This document shows, piece after piece, positions 26,487 through 35,656 of a DNA stretch of 43,642 nucleotides. Under the pieces are notes generated by a model that was not told the DNA's origin, did not search any database, and saw only the letters and a list, made by a program, of their open reading frames with translations. Made by a program: the position numbers and the translations under genes. Every line of letters begins with the position of its first letter. The first letter of the stretch is position 1. Source of the DNA: Bacteroidales bacterium UBA1077 (GTDB lineage Bacteria; Bacteroidota; Bacteroidia; Bacteroidales; UBA932); the NCBI GenBank assembly GCA_002314195.1, contig DCCQ01000076.1, forward strand, positions 36,855-80,496. The letters run 5' to 3'.

Positions 26487-28407
26487 AATCTGTTCCGAGT
26501 ATATTCATGTTGTGGATGATGATCCAGAGGTCTTCAGCCGTGGCCGGAGCCCCGAGGACCGGAATGGCTTCCACGCCGTCAAGCCTCAGCCCGACAGGGG
26601 AGGCCTCGGCATTGGCGGCAAGGTTTTCGATGACCGAAGCAGTGGCTTTGGTCCTTGCGGCCTTTGTCCCGGCGGCCGTCGTTGTCACGGACGCATGTTT
26701 GGTAAGTTTGTCTCCCGCCTTGTTCATTACAGTCGCCATGGCCGTGTAGGATGTCTGCGGCTCCACATCGACAAGAAGGGCAAGACCGTTTCCGTTAATG
26801 TACTCGAAATATGACGGATCGATATCATAGCCGTATTTCTCGATGACGGCGGGGTAGGAGGACTCCGGAATGCCATCCAGCGCAGAGGTCCTGACAACCA
26901 GATATTTCCCCGATTCTATGCCGGCGCCCTTGAGCACGCACGCCATCTTGCTTGATGTCGGGCCGTATTTCTCGTTGACCAGGGCGGCGATCGAGAACCA
27001 TGTGTAGGCCTCGCCTGTAGTCTTGGTCGTGATCGAGTTGACGGTCAGTTCCTCCTCTCCGGAGGACGATGTGGCGAGAGCTGACATGGTGTAGGAGACA
27101 CCGGGGCTGCACGGGTTCACCATGTTGTAACCGTCGGATGAGTTCACCTGCTTCAGGGCATTCTGCTTGACCGCGTAGCTGTAGGACGTGTCCTTGAGGA
27201 ATGTCTTGACGGCCTCCTTGTCATACGGATCACTGAAGGCTTCGTTGAATGTTGAAGTCGGGAGGACGCGGTAGCGGATGCTATTCACACTTTTCCCTTT
27301 CCAGGTCGTCCAGACAGAGTTTGTCCATCCGTAGCCGGAGATTGCAAGGTAGGCGTTGGTTATGAAGAAACTTTGGCTGAACCAGCCGGTTCCTCCGTAG
27401 TTCGGGCCTGATGACCAGCCCGTAGCCGTCGTGGTGATGCGTTTTGTGTACAGGCCTGTCGTGATGTTACCGTCGTAGTCCATACCGAAGGCTATGATGT
27501 CGTAGCTCATCTCAGAGAAGAGATTGGACACTCCGATTGAGTTTGTCCCAGCCTTCAGGACCGAAGCCATGGCTAGCCGGAGGCTTATGCCTTTGCTTTT
27601 GGCGTATTCGATGATCGCGGATCGGTACCTTTCGATGACGGTAGCCTCGTCAAACTGCATCAAGGTGGAGGATGAGACCACATCATAGAAGTAGGTGGCG
27701 TCCGGAGTAGCATAGACATCGAACACGACCGCGTCCGCAAGAACGTTCTCAGGAACGATCAGCAGGGTCGGCACATCCTCGGATGAGGTTGTGAAACTGG
27801 CCCGGGCTGATTCGGACGCCGTGCTGCCGCTTCCCACAGGGATGGCCTTGACAGTGAATATGTAGTCAGTCCCCTTGGCGAGATTCGAGAGTGTGACTCG
27901 GTTCTCTGTCGTCGTTCCGCTGATTTCGCCGACGGTATATTCATAACTGCCGGCGCCGGGAATTACGCTCCAGCTGATTATTGTCTTGGAGGCGTAGGCG
28001 CTGCCGACTGTGATCTCGGGCTTTTCAAGCTGGCTGATGTCCGAGGTGCGGACGTGAATATATACGGGCTCGGAGGAAGTCTTTGAGCTGCCTTTCGCCG
28101 GTTCAGCCTGAATCTTGACAACATATTCCTTGGAAGCTTCCAGTCCGTTGAATGTCACGAACAAGGCCTTGGTTGAATCCACCTCGGCTCCGTCAAGGGA
28201 GTAGGTGTAGTTCTCCGCCCCGTAGACTTTGCCCCAATCGACACGGAAACCTGAAACGGTCACCTCGCTGACCTTGGCTTCCGGAGTTTTCAGTGTCTCT
28301 TTCAATGTGTCTTCTTTTGCCTCGGAACCGCATCCTGTGAACAGGATGACGGACGACGAGACTGCCGTCATGAAAGCGGACATTATAATTTTTGAAATCT
28401 TCATCAC
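26476..28407 (-). CDS. Lipoprotein with FN3-like domains
   Basis: The 643-residue protein has a lipobox 'LFTGC' (Cys26). Residues about 40-120 and 128-212 are fibronectin type III-like ('VSGFRVDWGKVYGAENYTYSLDG', 'TIISWSVIPGAGSYEYTVG'). The rest, with repeated Tyr-rich beta segments and 'ESGKYLVVRTSALDG', is unassigned. It overlaps the protease gene at its 5' end (ATGA overlap, 28404-28407) and SusC at its 3' end. Such tight coupling inside a Sus locus suggests a surface accessory lipoprotein. No enzymatic motif was seen. Confidence 0.85.
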   Translation of the reverse strand: MMKISKIIMSAFMTAVSSSVILFTGCGSEAKEDTLKETLKTPEAKVSEVTVSGFRVDWGKVYGAENYTYSLDGAEVDSTKALFVTFNGLEASKEYVVKIQAEPAKGSSKTSSEPVYIHVRTSDISQLEKPEITVGSAYASKTIISWSVIPGAGSYEYTVGEISGTTTENRVTLSNLAKGTDYIFTVKAIPVGSGSTASESARASFTTSSEDVPTLLIVPENVLADAVVFDVYATPDATYFYDVVSSSTLMQFDEATVIERYRSAIIEYAKSKGISLRLAMASVLKAGTNSIGVSNLFSEMSYDIIAFGMDYDGNITTGLYTKRITTTATGWSSGPNYGGTGWFSQSFFITNAYLAISGYGWTNSVWTTWKGKSVNSIRYRVLPTSTFNEAFSDPYDKEAVKTFLKDTSYSYAVKQNALKQVNSSDGYNMVNPCSPGVSYTMSALATSSSGEEELTVNSITTKTTGEAYTWFSIAALVNEKYGPTSSKMACVLKGAGIESGKYLVVRTSALDGIPESSYPAVIEKYGYDIDPSYFEYINGNGLALLVDVEPQTSYTAMATVMNKAGDKLTKHASVTTTAAGTKAARTKATASVIENLAANAEASPVGLRLDGVEAIPVLGAPATAEDLWIIIHNMNILGTDYEK

Positions 28408-30305
28408 TCCACAGTAACATTTATGGTTCTGACAGACTGGTTGCCGTCGGTGATCCTTATAACAGTCTTGCCTTTGGACATTCCCTTGATGGTCAGTACG
28501 CTGTCCTTGAGGCTGACTTCCACTATACCATGTGCCGCCACTGAATATGTCAGCACATCTGTCTTGTAGAAATATTCAGAGAGATTGATGCTCGCCTCGC
28601 TGCCGCGGTTGACGGTGACATCTGGGATCATGGCTACTTTTTTAACGGCCAGCAAAAGCTGGTAGGTGTCCAGTGAGCCGGCTCCCATATTCCCGAAATA
28701 CGGTGCCTCGCAGAACGGATCGACAGGGGTGACGCTGGAAAGCAGAGCCTCTTTCAGCATGTCGCTAGTCAGACCTTTTTTCTTTTCTGCTCCGTAGTAC
28801 CAGCTGACAGCGAGTGCGCAGGCTCCGGAGACGTGCGGGCAAGCCATTGAGGTTCCGTTGATTCCCTCGTAGGCCGAGCCACCGTCCTCGGCCACGCTTG
28901 TGCTGTAGACTCCGCCGTAGGTCGAGTTGAGGGAAAGGTCGCCGCCTGGAGCGGAAAGGCTGACCCATTTGCCGTAGTTGGTGAAGTATGACGGTGTGCC
29001 GAGCCAGGATGTGGCCGCGACACTGACCACAGCCTCATCCGAGGCAGGGTAGCAGAGCTCGTTCGATGCGTCATTTCCTGCCGCAAAGATCACGATTCCG
29101 CCAGCCATAGGACCTTCCTGCTCCCCGTTCTCGTCCAGCCCCGCATACTTGATGAAGTAGTGGATGGCATCTGCAAGGGCTGAGTAATTGCCTCTGGTCC
29201 AGTCATTCTTGGACAGTGATCCGGCAGTGTAGCCCCAACTGTTCTGACAAATCACCGCACCGTTGTCAGCAGCGTACTTGATCGCGCGCACCTGCGCTCC
29301 GAGTCCACCACCGGAGTTTCCTGATTCCGATGCGCCGAGAGTCTCGCAGGACATGATCCTGACTCCGTCACCTTTGCCTGATCCACCTGCTATCCCGTTG
29401 ACTCCGATTCCGTTGTTGTTGACTGCGGCGATGGTGCCGGCAACGTGTGTCCCGTGCATATTCTCCGAGGAGAAAGTCAATTTGCCATTGTTGTCGGTGA
29501 AATTGTAACCGTTCACGTCATCGATGTAGCCGTTGCCGTCGTCATCGATTCCGTTGCCCGGAATCTCGCCCTTGTTGACCCACATGTTGGCCGCGAGATC
29601 CTCATGATCGTACTTCACACCCTGGTCCACAACAGCGACAATCACGTCCGGATTTCCGGTGCACAACTGCCATGCGGCATAGACATCAGCGTCCGCCCCA
29701 ACAACCGTCGAATTGGCGAAGACATTGCCAGGATTGTTGTAGTGCCACTGCATCCTCTGTGAGCGGACACTCTCATTGAACGGGAACGGAATATTCCTTG
29801 CCGATGAATATGCCCTCGTGGCGACCGGTTCTTCATATTCAGCTGTCGTGGCCTTTGAATATGACGCTGTGGCCGTCGGGATGGAATATTCAATCACCTC
29901 CACTCCGTCGCATCCGGAGAGCATCTCCGCCACTTCCTTCGCCGGGATGGTCTCATCGTATTTGGCAATGAACCATCTGTCCAGCCCTTCCTTTTTTGTC
30001 CGTGCCTCGAACCGTCCGCTCGAAGGGAACAGGCGCTCGAAACTGACCGAGCCGACATTCATCAGAACCCTGTCGATCTGGGTGTTGCCGGAGGTCACGC
30101 CTCCAGCTCTTGTTGTTTGCTCTTCCGCGGCTCCGGCTTTCATCTTCACGATGATCTCGCCATTGACAGCCGCTTCCGGCGAAAAGACAACTACAGGCCC
30201 GCTGTCTTCCGACACAGGCCCGTTGTTTTCATTTCCGCCGATTCCATTGCACCCCGCCAGAGCCGTCAGCAGAAGCGGAGTGATAGCTAAGAATCTGTTA
30301 TTCAT
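28404..30305 (-). CDS. Subtilisin-like serine protease (S8), surface lipoprotein
   Basis: The 633-residue protein has a lipobox 'ALAGC' (Cys19), an I9-like propeptide region at about 48-140, and an S8 catalytic domain: Asp227 ('AVVDQGVKYDHED'), His284 ('MHGTHVAGT'), oxyanion Asn411 ('FAAGND') and Ser486 ('NGTSMACPHVSG'). A calcium-binding-like 'NGIDDDGNGYIDDVNGYNF' follows the Asp motif. The last 70 residues look like a small Ig-like domain. As a lipoprotein in a SusC/SusD operon it could trim proteins for import through the SusCD pair. Linking it to that role is inference from position. It ends in an ATGA overlap with the FN3 lipoprotein gene. Confidence 0.95.
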   Translation of the reverse strand: MNNRFLAITPLLLTALAGCNGIGGNENNGPVSEDSGPVVVFSPEAAVNGEIIVKMKAGAAEEQTTRAGGVTSGNTQIDRVLMNVGSVSFERLFPSSGRFEARTKKEGLDRWFIAKYDETIPAKEVAEMLSGCDGVEVIEYSIPTATASYSKATTAEYEEPVATRAYSSARNIPFPFNESVRSQRMQWHYNNPGNVFANSTVVGADADVYAAWQLCTGNPDVIVAVVDQGVKYDHEDLAANMWVNKGEIPGNGIDDDGNGYIDDVNGYNFTDNNGKLTFSSENMHGTHVAGTIAAVNNNGIGVNGIAGGSGKGDGVRIMSCETLGASESGNSGGGLGAQVRAIKYAADNGAVICQNSWGYTAGSLSKNDWTRGNYSALADAIHYFIKYAGLDENGEQEGPMAGGIVIFAAGNDASNELCYPASDEAVVSVAATSWLGTPSYFTNYGKWVSLSAPGGDLSLNSTYGGVYSTSVAEDGGSAYEGINGTSMACPHVSGACALAVSWYYGAEKKKGLTSDMLKEALLSSVTPVDPFCEAPYFGNMGAGSLDTYQLLLAVKKVAMIPDVTVNRGSEASINLSEYFYKTDVLTYSVAAHGIVEVSLKDSVLTIKGMSKGKTVIRITDGNQSVRTINVTVE

Positions 30306-30321
30306 TGTTTTTGTGGAAAGT

Positions 30322-31860
30322 TTACTCCTTCACGCATCTTACCTGACCGGCATAGACCTGAGCTCTGGTGTCATAACTAGCACTTTTATCGCTGAATTCT
30401 GCCACAAAGACCATCGCATGTTCTTTAGCATCCTCCTGGCTTGTCAGGTAGAATGCCTGCTCGCTTGCATAGTTGTAGGGAGCGGTCTCCGCCCCCATTA
30501 ACCCGGCGGCCGGATAGAAATCCCCCGTGGCTTTCCAAATACGGCCGCAGTCCTTCTGGACATTCCAAAGATATTTCGGGTTTTCCCCTTTTCCGTCATA
30601 TTCCTCGCTGCCGCCGCCGGTTATCGTGGCTTTACCGCTTTCTGACGCGGCTCCCCACATATTCTTTCCCGGAACCTTGTAGCCTGGAGGACAAGGGTCA
30701 AAAATGGTCTTCTCCTCCCCCCAAAGACCCGGATTTGTGGCTTCCTTATTGCCGGAACCCATGTACCATTGATAGTCTGATGAGTCGTAGCTTAGGAGAA
30801 ACCTCATCGGGTGCGCGGACGCGAATGGGATGTTTCCCGGCTCTGAATTTATAGGCTGCGAAGTGTATTCCGTTCCGAACTCCCACTTTCCGGATCCGTC
30901 ACCGGTTTCGTAGTTGGCGAGGTTGCACGCGGGATCGTTCAGAATCTCCGAATGCAAGTAAGGGGAGCGGGACGGGATGAACGGGTCTTTCCTGCCCATC
31001 TGGTAGAACATTCCCCTGTTGCCGATGTCCATCGGGATGTTGTTCATGGCTCCGAGGTTCCGGTCCATGATCTGTGCCAAGACACTGCCCTCAGGCCCGA
31101 TATGGTCGTGGGTTGTGACCTCTTTGTCAGTCACCCAGATGTGCCAGCTCCAGAGGATCTTGCCCTTTGCGTCCCTGATGGCTATCAGCGCGTTTCCCTC
31201 GCTTCTTCCGGTCGAGAAGGAAATGTACCCTCCGTAGTAGGACGGTGTCCCGTCGATTATCTCGTAGGACATCGAGCGGTCTCCGTCATTTCGCGCCTCC
31301 CACAGCAGATCGGAGTAGACAGCCCCCTTTATCTCAAGTCCTTCGGTCTTGATGTATTCTGTCTTTCCGTCATTTCCTCCGTTGCCCTTTATGTCCGCGC
31401 GGAACTTATATGATCCGTTAGTGCGTGCGATGTAGCAGTTCGCTGTACCCGCGGCGCTGAGGTTGGTGGCGTCATCGGTCCTTTGCGTGACTTTAAGAGA
31501 GACTTCCTTGCTCTCGTCGCCTTTTGCGGCTGTAATTATGATTTCGTCAGTCCTTACAGGGCCGTTGTTGGCCTGTGCCTCTACGACCAGGCAGCTGTCC
31601 GTGTCCACACTGACAGCGAACCAGTCCCCGGACTTGGCGGCCCAACTCCAGCTTTCGGCGTTGGTGGCCATGGTGACCAACGCCTTCCCGCCTTCCCTGT
31701 CAAACACGATTTTCGTGTCGGAAGACTGGAGAAACAGGGGAGCCTTGTACTCCTCAGGAGCGACTTTGGAGGTCTCCGTGCAGCCGGCCGCCATTCCCGC
31801 CGCCATGATCATTGTCAAGATATAGTTGAGTTTCATATTCTTAATCATTTGTAGTTTCAT
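30322..31860 (-). CDS. Lipoprotein with BACON-like and FISUMP-like domains
   Basis: The 512-residue protein has a lipobox 'GMAAGC' (Cys27). Residues about 40-125 are BACON-like ('IVFDREGGKALVTMATNAESWSWAAKSGDWFAVSVD...SLKVTQR'). The rest begins 'GTANCYIARTNGSYKFRADIKGNG' and ends with 'FDPCPPGYKVPGKNMW...QVRCVKE', a pattern of FISUMP (Fibrobacter succinogenes major paralogous) or Mfa-like surface proteins. The start codon overlaps the preceding stop as ATGA, which supports ATG 31860, although an ATG eight codons later would also give a good signal peptide. Probably a surface adhesion or binding protein. Confidence 0.85.
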   Translation of the reverse strand: MKLQMIKNMKLNYILTMIMAAGMAAGCTETSKVAPEEYKAPLFLQSSDTKIVFDREGGKALVTMATNAESWSWAAKSGDWFAVSVDTDSCLVVEAQANNGPVRTDEIIITAAKGDESKEVSLKVTQRTDDATNLSAAGTANCYIARTNGSYKFRADIKGNGGNDGKTEYIKTEGLEIKGAVYSDLLWEARNDGDRSMSYEIIDGTPSYYGGYISFSTGRSEGNALIAIRDAKGKILWSWHIWVTDKEVTTHDHIGPEGSVLAQIMDRNLGAMNNIPMDIGNRGMFYQMGRKDPFIPSRSPYLHSEILNDPACNLANYETGDGSGKWEFGTEYTSQPINSEPGNIPFASAHPMRFLLSYDSSDYQWYMGSGNKEATNPGLWGEEKTIFDPCPPGYKVPGKNMWGAASESGKATITGGGSEEYDGKGENPKYLWNVQKDCGRIWKATGDFYPAAGLMGAETAPYNYASEQAFYLTSQEDAKEHAMVFVAEFSDKSASYDTRAQVYAGQVRCVKE

Positions 31861-34127
31861 TCATCTGTCTTGCACGCGTCAGGCATCTTATCGTAGTCCG
31901 TGAGTTTTGTGCATCCCATGAACATCGCCATGATGTCCTCCATTTCCGCGAATCCGGTTATCTCTGCCGTTTCCGCGGTCCTTTCGTAGAGGTGGTACTT
32001 GACGCCGTTCACTTCGGTGTAAGGCGACTCTCCTGTCAGCGAGGCGCAGCCGTCGAACGCGTAGCTGGCGTCTGTCAAGGCCTTCAGGTTGTCGAAGACC
32101 CCCACAGGGATTTCCGTGAGGCTCGCGCAGCCGCTGAACAGACCGCTTATGTCAGTGACGTTCACCGCCCCGGCGAAAGCATTTCCGGAAACCTTGCTGA
32201 GACTGGTGCAGCCACTGAAGGCTCCGGTCAGCCTTTTGACCCGTGTGAACCCGTCAAACAGTCCTGCCGGGATTTCCTTCAGGGAGGAGCATCCATTAAA
32301 GACATTGATCATACCTTTATTCTTCTTTCCTCCTTTGACCACTTCCTGCGATCCCGAGTTTTTGAACAGGTCTGCGGGTATGCTTTGAAGTTTCGCGCAG
32401 CCGCTGAAGCATCCCTCGAACGTGTCCACAGACTTGCACCCTTTGAACAAGTCCGCGGGAATCTCCGTCAAGCCCGTTTCGTAGAAGGCTCTCCTGAAGT
32501 TTTCGCATTCGGTCTGGCTCCTGAAGATTCCGGACGGAATTGCAGTCAGGGCGGCATCTCCCGAGAAGACTGAATTCAAGGTGGTGATCTTTGGATTGTT
32601 GGCGAACAGATCCCTGTCGACAGACACCAGACCGGTCATGCCCGCGAATGCGGAGCTGCAGTCGGTCAGTGCCGGACAGTTGGAGAAGATCTGACGAGGG
32701 ATGGCCTTTATGGAGGTGCAATTACTGAAGATGTTGTCCGCGCTTTCGGCCAAGGCGGCGTGGGCGAGCAACCTTTCAGGAATGGTCTTGAGCTTCTCAC
32801 ATGAACTGAAGGCATTCGCGAATGATGTGACTTCCGCGAAGGCCTTCGTGTCATCCTCCGGAATGTCCGTCAGGTTGTAGCATCCTTCAAAAGCATATTC
32901 CATGCTGGTCAGCCCAAGTCTTCCCCAGTTGTATACCCGCTTGATCTGGTCTTTCTCGTAGTAAAGAGAGTATGCGCTGATCGTGCTTGCCTGTCCCTTG
33001 ACAGAGACGACAAAGTAGCCGGTGTCGGCGTATTCGTGTGTAGGATTGTCGCTTGTGAACTTTTGGGCCTGGGTGCCGTCACCCCAGTCAACCGTTATGT
33101 CTGTCACGCCCTCCAAAGGGAGCATCGACGCGGTTTTTGTGTCCTTCACATGAAGTCCGAGGATGAACGCGTCCTTGTCGATTCCAGGCTGGGACACGGT
33201 GATTTCCTTTGTGTCGATGTTTTCCTTGCCGTCACCGGCCTTTATTGTGACCTTCACGGTTCTTGTCACGGCGTCCGTGTTGGCGGTAGGTGTGAATCTG
33301 AATCCGTTGCCGGTCTTCTCGACAGTCAGCCATCCGTCCTCATTGCCTGAAACGGAGTATTCCCAGTCGAAGTTAGCCGTAACCTTCACTTCCTTAGGTT
33401 CGTTTGAGAACGGAGTCACAGGAACTGTCGAAGCGGAAGACTCTATGTGGGCGGCCCTGTCCTGAAGCACGTCGATTGTCTCCGTGGCAAGTTTCTCGCC
33501 GGTTCCGGCCTTTATGGTGAAAGTCGCACTCCTGTCGGAATATTCCTCATTCCTGTAGGCGCTGATTCTGACTGTGTTGCCGTCCTTGGTGACGAGCATC
33601 CATCCGCAGGCGGAAGTCTCGAAAGTCCAGTCCGGGTCTGTCGAGGTCACCTCGAAGGAGGCGGTTATCTCACCCTTGGCGGCAAGGTGGAAATTGTTCT
33701 TTGAGGCGACAATCTCCGGAGTTCCATAAGCGTTCTGGGAGACCTCAATGGTGGCGGTCTTGTCTCCGGCCTTTATGGTCACTGTGGCAGTGAGCTTTTT
33801 TTCCACTGTGTTGCGGCCGCACGAGAGAGTCAGGAGATCCGCGTCCTCGTCAGCTTCTCCTTTCACGAACGAGTCGCCCGCGACCTCGTAGGTCCAGTCA
33901 GCATTCGTGTTCACGTCCAGGGCAACTCTTCCTCCGAGGCTTTTGAAGGCGATGTTCCCATTCGTTCCGTCCTCGGATGTGAACAGTGTGTTCCTGGACT
34001 CCACAGACAAGGTGGCATTCACCTCGGTCACGTTTTCTCCAGGGACCGGATTCCGGTAGTTGATGGTCTCCTTGGTGCAGGCGCACAGAGAGGCGGCCAG
34101 CATTGATGAATATATTAACCTTTTCAT
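31857..34127 (-). CDS. Lipoprotein with BACON repeats, PKD-like domain and BspA-like leucine-rich repeats
   Basis: The 756-residue protein has a lipobox near 'LCAC' (Cys15 or Cys17). Three BACON-like repeats cover about 50-125, 140-225 and 230-315 (each with a 'W' strand such as 'NADWTYEV', 'DPDWTFET', 'NFDWEYSV', and ending in 'VSQ' or 'VLQ'). A PKD-like piece ('DITVDWGDGTQAQKF...HEYADTGYFVVSVKG') follows. Residues about 400-715 hold many BspA-like repeats of the form 'F.GC.SLTEIPA.LF', usually found in surface adhesins. It couples with the next gene by an ATGA overlap. No catalytic motif is present. Confidence 0.88.
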   Translation of the reverse strand: MKRLIYSSMLAASLCACTKETINYRNPVPGENVTEVNATLSVESRNTLFTSEDGTNGNIAFKSLGGRVALDVNTNADWTYEVAGDSFVKGEADEDADLLTLSCGRNTVEKKLTATVTIKAGDKTATIEVSQNAYGTPEIVASKNNFHLAAKGEITASFEVTSTDPDWTFETSACGWMLVTKDGNTVRISAYRNEEYSDRSATFTIKAGTGEKLATETIDVLQDRAAHIESSASTVPVTPFSNEPKEVKVTANFDWEYSVSGNEDGWLTVEKTGNGFRFTPTANTDAVTRTVKVTIKAGDGKENIDTKEITVSQPGIDKDAFILGLHVKDTKTASMLPLEGVTDITVDWGDGTQAQKFTSDNPTHEYADTGYFVVSVKGQASTISAYSLYYEKDQIKRVYNWGRLGLTSMEYAFEGCYNLTDIPEDDTKAFAEVTSFANAFSSCEKLKTIPERLLAHAALAESADNIFSNCTSIKAIPRQIFSNCPALTDCSSAFAGMTGLVSVDRDLFANNPKITTLNSVFSGDAALTAIPSGIFRSQTECENFRRAFYETGLTEIPADLFKGCKSVDTFEGCFSGCAKLQSIPADLFKNSGSQEVVKGGKKNKGMINVFNGCSSLKEIPAGLFDGFTRVKRLTGAFSGCTSLSKVSGNAFAGAVNVTDISGLFSGCASLTEIPVGVFDNLKALTDASYAFDGCASLTGESPYTEVNGVKYHLYERTAETAEITGFAEMEDIMAMFMGCTKLTDYDKMPDACKTDE

Positions 34128-34148
34128 TGTCTATAGTCTTGAAATGTT

Positions 34149-35264
34149 TTAGTCTTGTCCTCCTTCCCCTGCCTTCACTAAGTACATCTTGCCATCAGCG
34201 TAGTACAGGTCGTCTATTATTTCCGGATTTCCTGAAGACGCTCCTATCCTCACAAGTCCTAACCCGCCATAGGCCTCGTTAAATCCATCCAGAAGGATAG
34301 CCTGACAGTTGCCGTTCTCTCCGTTGGTGACGGTTCCGGCTTTTCCGTAAAGAATGCCTGTGGTGTATTTCATGTCTGTGATGTCAGGCTGTACCATATA
34401 GTAAGTCTCCTGAGTGTCCTCTGATGTTTCTGTAAGGCAAGGCGAGCCGAGGGTGATGACCATCCTCTTTGTCTCCTTGTCGTATGAGGTCTCGTATCGT
34501 GTGCCCTTCTTGAACAGATCCTTGATGATGAAACTCTTTCCGTACTCCCCCTGCTCGATTGTGCAGTAGGAGCCAATGCCTGGCTCATTGATGGCTTTGC
34601 CTCCGAGGTACCAACGTTCCGCATAAAGTCCGAAGCTTCCAAGCATCTGGAAGTATGGGTTCTCCTCGCGCGAGATCTGCGCGACCTTGATCTCCTTGCT
34701 CTCGGACTTGCCTCCAGCGGTCGCTGTGACAGTGATTGTTGCTTCGCGGTGGCCTTCGCTGTTAGCCGTGGCTGTCACGTTGACAATCGACCCGTTTGAA
34801 CTGAATGCCAGCCAAGCGGCGCTTGGCTCAACTTTCCATTGGGCGTCGGTCTCCACGGAGAACTTGAAACTGTCTCCCTCTGAGTCAAGTTCAATGCTTT
34901 CCGGACCGTTGACTTTCAAGGAAAGAACTGCCCCTGACCATGACTGTGAGACTTTGATCTCCTTTTTGGTGGTGGCTGATTCGAGTGTCACCGAGGCTTT
35001 TCTTGTGTCTCCGGTCTCGTTGGCAGTGACAGTGATCGTCACATTGCCATCGCCGTCAGTGGCGGTGATCCAGGACCCGTCAGACACTGTGGAATGCCAC
35101 TGTGACGGACATGCCACGGAAATTTTGGCCGTGCCTCCCTCTTTCGGGAAGGCCACGTCGTCCTGTGTGATGAGGAGGACATCAGCGATCTCCTCCTTCG
35201 TTGTCTCGCCGCAGGCAGAAAGCACAAGCAGCGGGATCGCGAACATTACAAGAAATCTTCTCAT
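34149..35264 (-). CDS. BACON-domain lipoprotein, first gene of SusC/SusD locus 2 operon
   Basis: The 371-residue protein has a lipobox 'VLSAC' (Cys18) and two BACON-like domains at about 30-105 ('VAFPKEGGTAKISVACPSQWHSTVSDGSWITATD...IKVSQ') and 115-200 ('IELDSEGDSFKFSVETDAQWKVEPSAAWLAFS...IKVAQI'). The C-terminal 160 residues are unassigned. BACON domains are thought to bind carbohydrate, mucin or protein, or act as spacers. It is the promoter-proximal gene of an eight-gene operon running to 19552; 21 nt separate it from the next gene. The region upstream carries an unusual inverted repeat (35291-35641). Confidence 0.85.
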   Translation of the reverse strand: MRRFLVMFAIPLLVLSACGETTKEEIADVLLITQDDVAFPKEGGTAKISVACPSQWHSTVSDGSWITATDGDGNVTITVTANETGDTRKASVTLESATTKKEIKVSQSWSGAVLSLKVNGPESIELDSEGDSFKFSVETDAQWKVEPSAAWLAFSSNGSIVNVTATANSEGHREATITVTATAGGKSESKEIKVAQISREENPYFQMLGSFGLYAERWYLGGKAINEPGIGSYCTIEQGEYGKSFIIKDLFKKGTRYETSYDKETKRMVITLGSPCLTETSEDTQETYYMVQPDITDMKYTTGILYGKAGTVTNGENGNCQAILLDGFNEAYGGLGLVRIGASSGNPEIIDDLYYADGKMYLVKAGEGGQD

Positions 35265-35290
35265 TGTGAAATCATTTAGATATTTTTTTG

Positions 35291-35641
35291 CTAATCTTTC
35301 AGTTTGGTAATAACTTTCCGTTTTTTAGATTCAGACGCTTTTGGCATCATCCGGACGCATATAATGTTCCGGAATCGACAGCGTCAACTATGACGTTAAT
35401 GATAGTGTGGCGTGGACACTAAAACCATTCTCGCATATTCTGTTGTCTCGCTGATAGAATCTTTTGCGTAAATACCGGTGACAAGGCAGGCATTTTTGAC
35501 TACTTTTTTGTTATAAACATATTCGATTTGCAATTTACTCATTTTGGTTGATGAATATTCTTCTCTAATGTAGAAATTTTAGCCTAAAGGATTGAAATAT
35601 TGTTCTAAAGGAGCTATTGTTTGCCAAACTGAAAGAATTAG
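35291..35641. repeat. Inverted repeat bounding the gap upstream of the locus 2 operon
   Basis: The 392-bp gap 35265-35656 holds an inverted repeat at its ends: CTAATCTTTCAGTTTGG (35291-35307) and CCAAACTGAAAGAATTAG (35624-35641), identical except for one extra base. The 316 bp between them are A/T-rich and contain one short reading frame (35396-35542). On the plus strand near the right arm, TTG at 35592-35594 and TATTGTTTG at 35616-35624 resemble -33 and -7 boxes with one extra spacer base, pointing away from the operon. No clear promoter box points into the operon. The arrangement resembles invertible promoters of Bacteroides, but no recombinase gene is in the window. Confidence 0.55.
35396..35542 (-). 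CDS. Possible small protein of 48 residues
   Basis: ATG at 35542 opens a 48-codon frame ending in TAA at 35396-35398. The product begins MSKLQIEYVYNKKVV and ends TPHYH. Codon use is plausible (no rare-codon clusters), and the frame fills the middle of the segment between the inverted repeats. There is no signal peptide or known motif, and no good promoter box. It may be a chance frame. Confidence 0.25.
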   Translation of the reverse strand: MSKLQIEYVYNKKVVKNACLVTGIYAKDSISETTEYARMVLVSTPHYH

Positions 35642-35656
35642 TGAATGTTTATTTAC

